Shown here piece by piece: positions 1-5,119 of a stretch of 6,082 nucleotides of DNA (position 1 is the stretch's first letter; every line of letters begins with the position of its first letter). Source of the DNA: Verrucomicrobiaceae bacterium (lineage in GTDB: Bacteria; Verrucomicrobiota; Verrucomicrobiae; Verrucomicrobiales; Akkermansiaceae); assembly GCA_947372405.1 (NCBI GenBank), contig CANBTO010000331.1:1-6082 (forward strand). The letters run 5' to 3'. The notes below the pieces were generated by a model. It made no database searches. It was not told where the DNA came from and saw nothing but the letters and a program-made list of their open reading frames with translations. The position numbers were made by a program, and so were the translations under genes.

Positions 1-1389
1 GTCCCGCACGCTGATGGAAACCATCGAGCCGTCGGCTGCGGGTTGCACGCCCACCACCAGGAGTTTTTCGGCGACACGGGCTGCATCCATGGCATGCATG
101 GCGTTCTGGATGATGTTGACGAGGATTTGCAGCACCTTGTGGCGGTCCGCTTTCACTTTGGGCGGCATGATGCTGTAGTCCCGCGTGTAGCGGACGCGCG
201 TGCGTTTCAACTCGTCCGCGTTCATCCGCAAGGCGTCATCCGCAAGATCGGAAGGATGGAGGAACTCGAACACTCCGGAGGAACTGGCATAGTCCTGCTG
301 CATCGCGACGATCCCTTTGACGTGCTCGATGTTCTCGCTGAGGGACTTCATCTCGCCGATGACTTCTGCGTGCTCGTTGGTCAACTGTTCGGTGACGGTG
401 TCCAGATACTCCGGCAGAAGGCGGCCTTTGGGATCTTGCGTCAGAAACTCCGCCAAGTGGCCGTTGTGGCCACGCATGAGAAGCGCGGCCTGACGAAGGC
501 CGGCGGCCTTGGAAACTTTCATGCGTTCCGAGGCGAACGCGGCGGAAACGCTGATGCTGTTGAGCAGATTGCCGACGTTGTGGAGTACCGTGGTGGCCAC
601 TTCCGCCATGCCTGCGTGGCGCGACGCTTCCAGCACACTCTGGTTCAGGCGCTTCACCTCCTCATCGACGTCCTTCAGCGAGGTGATGTCCTGAAGCGTT
701 CCACGCACCAAGGCCGGGGCACCGTTTTTGTCCGTCAGGACCCGTCCGGATTCGCGCACCCAGACGGTATTCCCGCTACTTGAGATCACCCGGTAATCAA
801 ACTCATATGGCTTCCGGAGCTGGATCATCTGGCGGCAGTGCGCCAGCGCCCAGCAGTCATCCGGATGCAGGATGGACGCGCGGAAACCCGGATCCGCCAG
901 CCATTTCCCGGCCTCGTAACCGAGAATGCGTTTCGCCTGTTTGTTGACAAAGGTGAAACCCAGATCATTCGCATCGAATTCCCAGACGATGCTGTCGATG
1001 GAATTCACGAGGGTTTCGAGCCGGTCGCGCTCCAGACTGAGGGCGGCGTTTTTGCAAAGGTATTTCGCGTTTCTGGAAACCAGATACCCCACCACGGCGG
1101 TGACCAGCACCAGCAGCGCGCCTGCGCCCATCAACCCGAACTCCATGAAGGCTGTGATGCGTTCCTGCTCGATGGAGTCCGTCAATGCTTGTGCGTCCCT
1201 TTGAGCCAGAACGTGTTCCAGACGATTTCTGCCGGATTCTCCAGCTTGGTTCACGCCGAGCGAAACCACTACCGCAAGTCCCGCCAAGGCGGAAAACAGA
1301 AGCAACCACAAGCGGGTGGATCCGCCGCGCAGCAGCATCCTCCCAATCACGCCTGCAATCAGCAGCATGAGCATGGAGGCTGACACCAT
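1..1389 (-). CDS. PAS domain sensor histidine kinase, C-terminus cut by the window edge
   Basis: Reading the minus strand from 1389 to 1 gives 463 uninterrupted codons with no stop, so the 3' end lies outside. Residues 6-20 and 27-45 are hydrophobic, followed by a short charged loop (about 46-82) and a third membrane segment (84-103). A PAS domain spans about 124-236, from LVNSIDSIVWEFD through the HPDD motif to GTLQDITSLKD. A helical region follows with the atypical phospho-acceptor motif VLHNVGN (His270), then the N-box NIIQNA (Asn429) of the HATPase domain. The frame ends at SISVRD, just before the expected NGxG box. The start at 1389 is chosen because GAGG lies five bases before it and it opens directly onto the first membrane helix; an in-frame ATG at 1407 has no such site. 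The protein should autophosphorylate at the inner membrane in response to an unknown signal. It is divergent from the sialidase-like gene. No response regulator is visible. Confidence 0.9.
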   Translation of the reverse strand, partial: MVSASMLMLLIAGVIGRMLLRGGSTRLWLLLFSALAGLAVVVSLGVNQAGESGRNRLEHVLAQRDAQALTDSIEQERITAFMEFGLMGAGALLVLVTAVVGYLVSRNAKYLCKNAALSLERDRLETLVNSIDSIVWEFDANDLGFTFVNKQAKRILGYEAGKWLADPGFRASILHPDDCWALAHCRQMIQLRKPYEFDYRVISSSGNTVWVRESGRVLTDKNGAPALVRGTLQDITSLKDVDEEVKRLNQSVLEASRHAGMAEVATTVLHNVGNLLNSISVSAAFASERMKVSKAAGLRQAALLMRGHNGHLAEFLTQDPKGRLLPEYLDTVTEQLTNEHAEVIGEMKSLSENIEHVKGIVAMQQDYASSSGVFEFLHPSDLADDALRMNADELKRTRVRYTRDYSIMPPKVKADRHKVLQILVNIIQNAMHAMDAARVAEKLLVVGVQPAADGSMVSISVRD

Positions 1390-1477
1390 GTATTCCTCAG
1401 GAATCATCAGTGGGGGGAGGGGGATGAAATCAACTTGCGGAAGCAGAAGCGCTTCGTGGGGGCAACAAGTTGGTTTG

Positions 1478-1506
1478 GATATATTAAAAAATAAGCAACC
1501 CGTCAA
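1478..1506 (-). promoter_or_regulatory. Candidate sigma-70 promoter for the histidine kinase gene
   Basis: On the minus strand TTGACG (1506-1501, five of six matches to the -35 consensus) is followed by exactly 17 bases and then TATATC (1483-1478, four of six matches to the -10). Transcription would start near 1471, leaving a leader of about 80 bases before the kinase ATG at 1389. The spacer contains the whole core of the left copy of the direct repeat, so a protein bound there would compete with RNA polymerase. Read by eye, not scored. Confidence 0.5.
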
Positions 1507-1531
1507 TAGTGATTTTTTAAAAAATAAGCAA
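1478..1531. repeat. Pair of 21-base direct repeats in the divergent promoter region
   Basis: The 15-base core TTAAAAAATAAGCAA occurs identically at 1484-1498 and 1517-1531. Extending leftwards to 1478-1498 and 1511-1531 gives 21-base units that differ at two positions. The period is 33 bases, close to three helical turns, so both copies would face the same side of the DNA. The block is far richer in A+T than the surrounding coding sequence. The left copy fills the spacer of the candidate kinase promoter, and the right copy overlaps the candidate plus-strand promoter. This arrangement fits an operator for a regulator controlling both divergent genes; the regulator is unknown. Chance duplication in low-complexity AT-rich DNA is the alternative, but the shared GCAA ends argue against a pure A/T run. 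Confidence 0.6.
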
Positions 1532-1544
1532 GTTTTGATATTCT
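1516..1544 (+). promoter_or_regulatory. Weak candidate promoter for the sialidase-like gene
   Basis: TTTAAA (1516-1521) and TATTCT (1539-1544) are separated by 17 bases, each matching four of six consensus positions. Transcription would start around 1551, giving a leader of roughly 128 bases to the preferred ATG at 1679. The -35 element overlaps the right copy of the direct repeat. In AT-rich DNA such matches arise easily, so this is only a candidate. Confidence 0.25.
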
Positions 1545-1678
1545 GCATCATGTCAGCCGAATGCCGGATGGTCACACGCCCAAAAGTCAAGTTCTGTTGC
1601 TGCGCCGAAGTTCCTGCCGCTCGCCAGTGTGAAACATCGTCTCGTCATGCAGCGTTGGAAGCCCCCCTCACATTTCCG

Positions 1679-2884
1679 ATGACGATCCCGATTTTCCGAC
1701 AGTTCTTGTTTTCAGCGGCCGCCGCGATGGCTCTTTGCGCTCAGGAAAGGGCTAAACGGGATTTTCTGCCGCCTCCCGGCACTGTCATCGACCATTCGCC
1801 CGCATCGAGCGGACTGTACATCGGTTCACCCTCGCTGTGCATGCTGCCGGATGGCGCAATGCTCGCTTCGCATGATTTCTTCGGCCCGAAGAGCAACCAG
1901 TCCGTCCGCTCGAAAGGGCGGATCTATCGATCGTCCGACAAGGGCAAAACCTGGAAACTCGTCGCGGAAATCGGCGGATTTTTCTGGCAGAACCTCTTCG
2001 TCCACAAGGGCAAGGCCTATGCCATGGGAACGGATCACGAACACGGCAGACTCATCATCCGCCGCTCGGAGGACGGCGGCAAAACCTGGACCGAACCCAT
2101 CGACGCCGATCACGGTCTCATCGCCACCGGTGCGTGGCACACGGCACCCGTTCCCGTCGTCGTGCACGACGGGAGGCTATGGCGCGCTGTCGAAGACGCC
2201 GATGGAGGATTCTTATGGGGCGCGCGCTATCGGGCCCGCATGCTCTCCGCACCGGTGAAAGCCGACCTGTTGAAGGCTGATAGCTGGACGATCAGCAATC
2301 CGCTTGCACGCAACCCTACATGGCTCGGACACGATTTCGCCGCATGGCTGGAAGGCAACGCCGTGATCGATCCCTCGGGAAACATCCTGGACATCCTGCG
2401 CGTGGACAACTCCCGCTTTCCTGAAAAAGCCGCCATCGTCCGCATGACGCCTGACGGAAAAACCGCCACCTTTGATCCGGAAAAAGATTTCATCGATTTT
2501 CCCGGTGGCGCCAAAAAATTCACCATCCGCAAGGATCCCGAAGGTGGCGGATACTGGTCCCTTGCCAACATCGTTGTGGGTAATACGGGCCGACCGGCCG
2601 GGATCCGCAACACCCTCGCCCTCGTCCACAGCCGGGACCTCCGCGTGTGGGAGACCCGCTGTGTCCTGCTCCATCATCCGGATGCAGACAAACACGGCTT
2701 CCAATACGCTGACTGGCAGTTTGATGGAAACGATCTCGTCGCTGTCTGCCGCACTGCTTGGGATGACGTGGAGGGCGGAGCCAACCGCTGTCACGATGCG
2801 AACTACCTGACCTTTCACCGCTGGAAGAACTTCAGATCGCTTACCCGCAACAACGACACTGCCAGCGAACGGAAAATCCCGTGA
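1679..2884 (+). CDS. Secreted sialidase-like (BNR/Asp-box) protein
   Basis: The protein has 401 residues. It begins with a signal peptide (MTIPIFRQFLFSAAAAMALC, probable cleavage after Ala21), so it should act outside the cytoplasm. Two perfect Asp-boxes (S-x-D-x-G-x-T-W) are visible at residues 85-92 (SSDKGKTW) and 130-137 (SEDGGKTW), the hallmark of sialidase-fold beta-propellers. The preceding stretch GLYIGSPSLCMLPDG fits the first blade of such proteins. I see no FRIP-type arginine motif near the N-terminus, so true sialidase activity is uncertain; another glycosidase or a sugar-binding role is possible. The frame stays open upstream to in-frame ATGs at 1550 and 1568, but those would place about 40 non-hydrophobic residues before the signal peptide. 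No clear Shine-Dalgarno precedes 1679. The gene is divergent from the histidine kinase and lies 62 bases before the RbsD/FucU-like gene. Confidence 0.85.
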   Translation: MTIPIFRQFLFSAAAAMALCAQERAKRDFLPPPGTVIDHSPASSGLYIGSPSLCMLPDGAMLASHDFFGPKSNQSVRSKGRIYRSSDKGKTWKLVAEIGGFFWQNLFVHKGKAYAMGTDHEHGRLIIRRSEDGGKTWTEPIDADHGLIATGAWHTAPVPVVVHDGRLWRAVEDADGGFLWGARYRARMLSAPVKADLLKADSWTISNPLARNPTWLGHDFAAWLEGNAVIDPSGNILDILRVDNSRFPEKAAIVRMTPDGKTATFDPEKDFIDFPGGAKKFTIRKDPEGGGYWSLANIVVGNTGRPAGIRNTLALVHSRDLRVWETRCVLLHHPDADKHGFQYADWQFDGNDLVAVCRTAWDDVEGGANRCHDANYLTFHRWKNFRSLTRNNDTASERKIP

Positions 2885-2910
2885 TAGACGCCGTCGCCAC
2901 AGGCAACGCG

Positions 2911-2940
2911 TTGACACGGGGGCATGCACGGTTTTATGTG
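2911..2940 (+). promoter_or_regulatory. Candidate promoter giving a nearly leaderless mRNA
   Basis: A perfect -35 hexamer TTGACA (2911-2916) lies 18 bases before TATGTG (2935-2940), a poor -10 with three of six matches. The ATG of the RbsD/FucU-like gene at 2947 is seven bases after the -10, close to where transcription would begin. No Shine-Dalgarno is present between them. The strength of the -35 and the missing ribosome-binding site support each other, but the weak -10 leaves this tentative. The gene could instead be read through from the sialidase-like gene. Confidence 0.35.
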
Positions 2941-2946
2941 TGAGCC

Positions 2947-3525
2947 ATGGTTCGCTTCTCGTCGGTGTGTGCGCTTGTGACAGCCTTGTTGTCGGTGGCG
3001 TGCGTGGACATGGGCGGACAGAATACCTGGCAGGCGGCGGTGGAAAGGCAGGCGGGCCAACTCGGATACCGCAACTGGATCGTCATCGCCGAAGCTTCGT
3101 TTCCCGCGCAAAACCGCCCGGGAGTGCGCCAGGTGCAGGCCTCCGTGGATGTTCCCGAAGCACTGGACTTCGTGCTCAGAACGCTGGAACAAACCGAAAA
3201 CGTCCGCCCGCAGGTGTACGTGACGCGTGAACTGCGTTCGGTGGAAAACGACTTCGCGCCCGGCATCGACGACTTGCGCAAACGCATGAAGGGTGCCCTG
3301 CATGGCCACGAGACGACCGAACTGGACCAGCAGTCGCTGCTGACACTTATGGAGGACGCGAACCGCAGTTTCGACGTGCTTGTCATCCGGACGCAGTCCG
3401 CTTTGCCTTATTCCTCTGTTTTTCTGGAGCTTCAACCCGGTTATTGGGACGCGGATTCGGAATCCCGCCTGCGCGAGCGGATGGAGCGGGAGCGCATGCA
3501 AAGACTTGTGCGCCCGGTGCCGTGA
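2947..3525 (+). CDS. Exported RbsD/FucU-like protein (sugar mutarotase fold)
   Basis: The protein has 192 residues. An N-terminal export signal ends in LLSVAC (Cys19), which could be a non-canonical lipobox. Residues about 33-168 follow the RbsD/FucU family layout by eye. GYRNWIVIAEASFP (40-53) aligns with the family's GH-x-D-x-(V/I)-x-x-x-DA-x-(F/L)-P start, and FDVLVIRTQSALPYSSVFLELQPG (142-165, two adjoining pieces) aligns with the C-terminal block that ends in PY-x-N-x-x-L. RbsD and FucU interconvert ring forms or anomers of ribose or fucose in the cytoplasm. Here the conserved His is Tyr41, the Asp is Glu49 and the Asn after PY is Ser157; Tyr155 is kept. Export and these substitutions suggest a changed or non-catalytic role. 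It follows the sialidase-like gene, which would fit sugar handling outside the cytoplasm. Family assignment is from recalled motifs. Confidence 0.65.
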   Translation: MVRFSSVCALVTALLSVACVDMGGQNTWQAAVERQAGQLGYRNWIVIAEASFPAQNRPGVRQVQASVDVPEALDFVLRTLEQTENVRPQVYVTRELRSVENDFAPGIDDLRKRMKGALHGHETTELDQQSLLTLMEDANRSFDVLVIRTQSALPYSSVFLELQPGYWDADSESRLRERMERERMQRLVRPVP

Positions 3526-3541
3526 CGTGCATGCTCCGCGC

Positions 3542-3832
3542 GTGAGCCGAAAAGATGAAGAACTCCGCAAGGAACGTGAAGCAGCATGGATAGGTGATGC
3601 AGTGCTGGCCCTGTTCGCCCGCCAGTTCGTTCTGCGCGAACGCGACGCGATGGACGGCGAGTGGTTCACCCGGCTGACATCCAACGATTTTCTAAGCGCT
3701 TTCGGAAACCCGACCCGCGTCGAAGCCTCGATCGGCAAGCTCTATCAGGAGGGCGGCCTGCCCGCAGCTTTCGAATGGATGGACGCCAACCTCGTCCCGC
3801 TTTTCCGCAAGCAGATCTCGTCAAAGCGCTGA
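3542..3832 (+). CDS. Mini-III-like ribonuclease III domain protein, very short
   Basis: The product has 96 residues from the GTG at 3542; an earlier GTG at 3527 would add five. The motif EAAWIGDAVLALFARQ (13-28) matches the Mini-III form of the RNase III signature, which reads AYIGDAV rather than LEFLGDAV, with Asp19 as the likely metal ligand. RVEASIGKLYQEGG (59-72) matches the second RNase III motif, with Glu61 as the likely second metal ligand. There is no double-stranded RNA-binding domain, as in Mini-III, which trims 23S rRNA precursors in Bacillus. Only 42 residues separate the Asp and Glu, far fewer than I recall for Bacillus Mini-III (about 83), so the central helices are shortened. 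The gene starts 1-16 bases after the RbsD/FucU-like stop, so the two are probably co-transcribed. There is no obvious Shine-Dalgarno, which suggests translational coupling. Confidence 0.7.
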   Translation: MSRKDEELRKEREAAWIGDAVLALFARQFVLRERDAMDGEWFTRLTSNDFLSAFGNPTRVEASIGKLYQEGGLPAAFEWMDANLVPLFRKQISSKR

Positions 3833-3914
3833 AAAGCCAGTCCTCAAGCGGAGGCGCACACAGCCTGCGTTTTCTGAGATGAAGAAAACCGCGCCACCTC
3901 CCTTGGACAATTTC

Positions 3915-3942
3915 TTGTCAAAAGGCGGAGCCAGCCTATTTT
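3915..3942 (+). promoter_or_regulatory. Candidate promoter for the desaturase gene
   Basis: TTGTCA (3915-3920, five of six) is followed by 16 bases and TATTTT (3937-3942, four of six). Transcription would begin near 3949, immediately before the ribosome-binding site at 3953. This gives a short leader of about 15 bases and agrees with translation starting at 3964 rather than at the ATG at 4072. Confidence 0.4.
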
Positions 3943-3952
3943 AACGTTGATT

Positions 3953-3958
3953 GGAGGT
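3953..3958 (+). promoter_or_regulatory. Strong Shine-Dalgarno (GGAGGT) in front of an ATC codon
   Basis: GGAGGT is a full anti-16S match and lies five bases before the in-frame ATC at 3964. No ATG, GTG or TTG in any frame lies at a usable spacing downstream; the overlapping GTG at 3957 is part of the site itself and is out of frame. The site decides the likely start of the desaturase gene and is unusually good for this window, where the other genes have weak or absent sites. Confidence 0.7.
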
Positions 3959-3963
3959 GCGCC

Positions 3964-5004
3964 ATCGACTCAGCCCCAGCCATACGATCCAGCAAGGAAA
4001 TCCTGAATGCCCTCAAGCCGTTTGCCAGCGAGGACCGGAAGCGGAGTTGGTGGCAGCTCCTGACCACATTCATGCCGCTGGGTTTGTTTCTGGGTGCCGC
4101 TGCGCTGCCGGTGTGGTGGCCGGTTCGCTTGTTGTATTCCGTGGGGGCAGGGCTGGCGATGATCCGGGCTTTCATCATCTACCACGACTTCATGCACGGG
4201 GCGATCCTGCGGGATTCCAAACTCACGAAGATCCTGATGTATGGACTGGGAGTCCTGATGCTGACCCCGCCCCGCTCCTGGCGGGAGACCCATAACTATC
4301 ACCATGCGCACGTTGGCATGATCGGCTCGGCGGATGAAGAGTCTGAAGCGGCCATCGCCACCGACATCGGGGCGTTTCCGCTGCTGGACACCGTGACGTG
4401 GGGGAGGGCGTCACGGGCGCAGCGTTTCCGCTACCGCTTCATCCGGCACCCGCTGAACATTGCCTGCGCCTATCTCTCGGTGTTCATGGTCAGCATTTGC
4501 CTTGGCTCGTTGTTCAGAAATCCGCGCAAGCACTGGCCGTCCGCCTTGTGTTTCGTGGGACACCTCGCCTATCTCGCCGCCCTCGGCTGGGTCGGCGGCT
4601 GGGCGACGGTGTTGTTCGCAGGTTTGTTGCCGCTATGGATCGCTTCCGCGATGGGGGCCTACCTGTTTTACGCCCAGCACAGCTTCCCGGGAGTCCACGT
4701 ATTCACTCCGGCTGAGTGGAACTTCGTCCAAGCGGCGCTGGAGACCGCCAGCTACTTGAAAACCGGCCGGTTGATGGAGTGGATCACCGGCTGCATCGGC
4801 TACCACCACGTCCACCACCTCAACAGCAACATTCCCTTCTACCGGCTCCGGGAAGCGATGGCAGCCGTTCCCGAACTGCAACATCCCACCATCACGCGCC
4901 TCAGGCTCCGCGACATCGTCGGATGCTTTCGTGCCAATCTCTGGGATCAGGTAAACCACCGCATGGTGAGCTTCCGGGACGCCGCAAGCGCGTGCCAAGG
5001 TTAA
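3964..5004 (+). CDS. Membrane fatty acid desaturase, probable ATC start
   Basis: The protein has 346 residues if it starts at ATC 3964 and 310 if it starts at ATG 4072. It is a di-iron integral-membrane desaturase of the FA_desaturase superfamily, inserting double bonds into acyl chains. The three histidine boxes are YHDFMHG (His74, His78), THNYHHAH (His110, His113, His114) and GYHHVHH (His281, 282, 284, 285). Hydrophobic stretches lie at about 37-72, 90-102, 163-184 and 191-236. The frame is open from 3883 and has no ATG, GTG or TTG before 4072. Yet residues 12-36, including the SWWQLLTTF segment, read as genuine coding sequence like the N-terminus of related desaturases. A GGAGGT site points to ATC 3964. 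Either AUC is used, or the original ATG has mutated or been misread. It has its own candidate promoter and converges with the peptidase gene. Substrate and double-bond position cannot be told. Confidence 0.9.
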   Translation: MDSAPAIRSSKEILNALKPFASEDRKRSWWQLLTTFMPLGLFLGAAALPVWWPVRLLYSVGAGLAMIRAFIIYHDFMHGAILRDSKLTKILMYGLGVLMLTPPRSWRETHNYHHAHVGMIGSADEESEAAIATDIGAFPLLDTVTWGRASRAQRFRYRFIRHPLNIACAYLSVFMVSICLGSLFRNPRKHWPSALCFVGHLAYLAALGWVGGWATVLFAGLLPLWIASAMGAYLFYAQHSFPGVHVFTPAEWNFVQAALETASYLKTGRLMEWITGCIGYHHVHHLNSNIPFYRLREAMAAVPELQHPTITRLRLRDIVGCFRANLWDQVNHRMVSFRDAASACQG

Positions 5005-5037
5005 GGCGATGAAGAGCAAACCGATTTCGGCGCGGTC

Positions 5038-5085
5038 TTCCCGTTCGCGTGGGAACCTCCGAAAACACAAACTCAGTGGTTTCCC
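5038..5085. other. Convergent intergenic region with weak inverted repeats
   Basis: Between the desaturase and peptidase stops, TTCCC (5038-5042) pairs with GGGAA (5051-5055). Alternatively GGGAACC (5051-5057) pairs imperfectly with GGTTTCCC (5078-5085). Neither stem is followed by a T-run on either strand, so neither is a convincing intrinsic terminator. Termination of the two converging genes may rely on Rho or on a structure not recognised here. Confidence 0.2.
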
Positions 5086-5119
5086 AAAGTGGATCTGCCG
5101 TTGCCCTCGGAATTCGTGA

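Noticed and set aside
43..1383. Long plus-strand open frames at 43-783 and 838-1383
   Set aside because: They are antisense to the histidine kinase, whose minus-strand translation shows clear PAS, LHNVGN and N-box motifs; the plus-strand products show no recognisable domain.
1316..1678. N-terminal extension of the sialidase-like gene from an ATG at 1316
   Set aside because: It would overlap the kinase gene and run through the AT-rich promoter and repeat block; the signal peptide starting at 1679 marks a more natural beginning.
2213..2929. 238-codon minus-strand open frame
   Set aside because: It is antisense to the sialidase-like gene, which has a signal peptide and Asp-boxes; no motif is visible in the antisense product.
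2815..3738. 307-codon minus-strand open frame
   Set aside because: It is antisense to the ends of the sialidase-like and Mini-III-like genes and all of the RbsD/FucU-like gene, and its product is Arg/His/Ser-rich with no domain signature, typical of a shadow frame in GC-rich DNA.
3852..3870. Small hairpin AGGC/GCCT near a short T-run after the Mini-III-like gene
   Set aside because: The stem is only four pairs and three bases (GCG) separate it from the four-T run, which is too weak to call a terminator.
4072..4074. ATG at 4072 as the desaturase start
   Set aside because: No ribosome-binding site precedes it and it would cut off a plausible coding N-terminus; it remains the fallback if ATC 3964 is not used.
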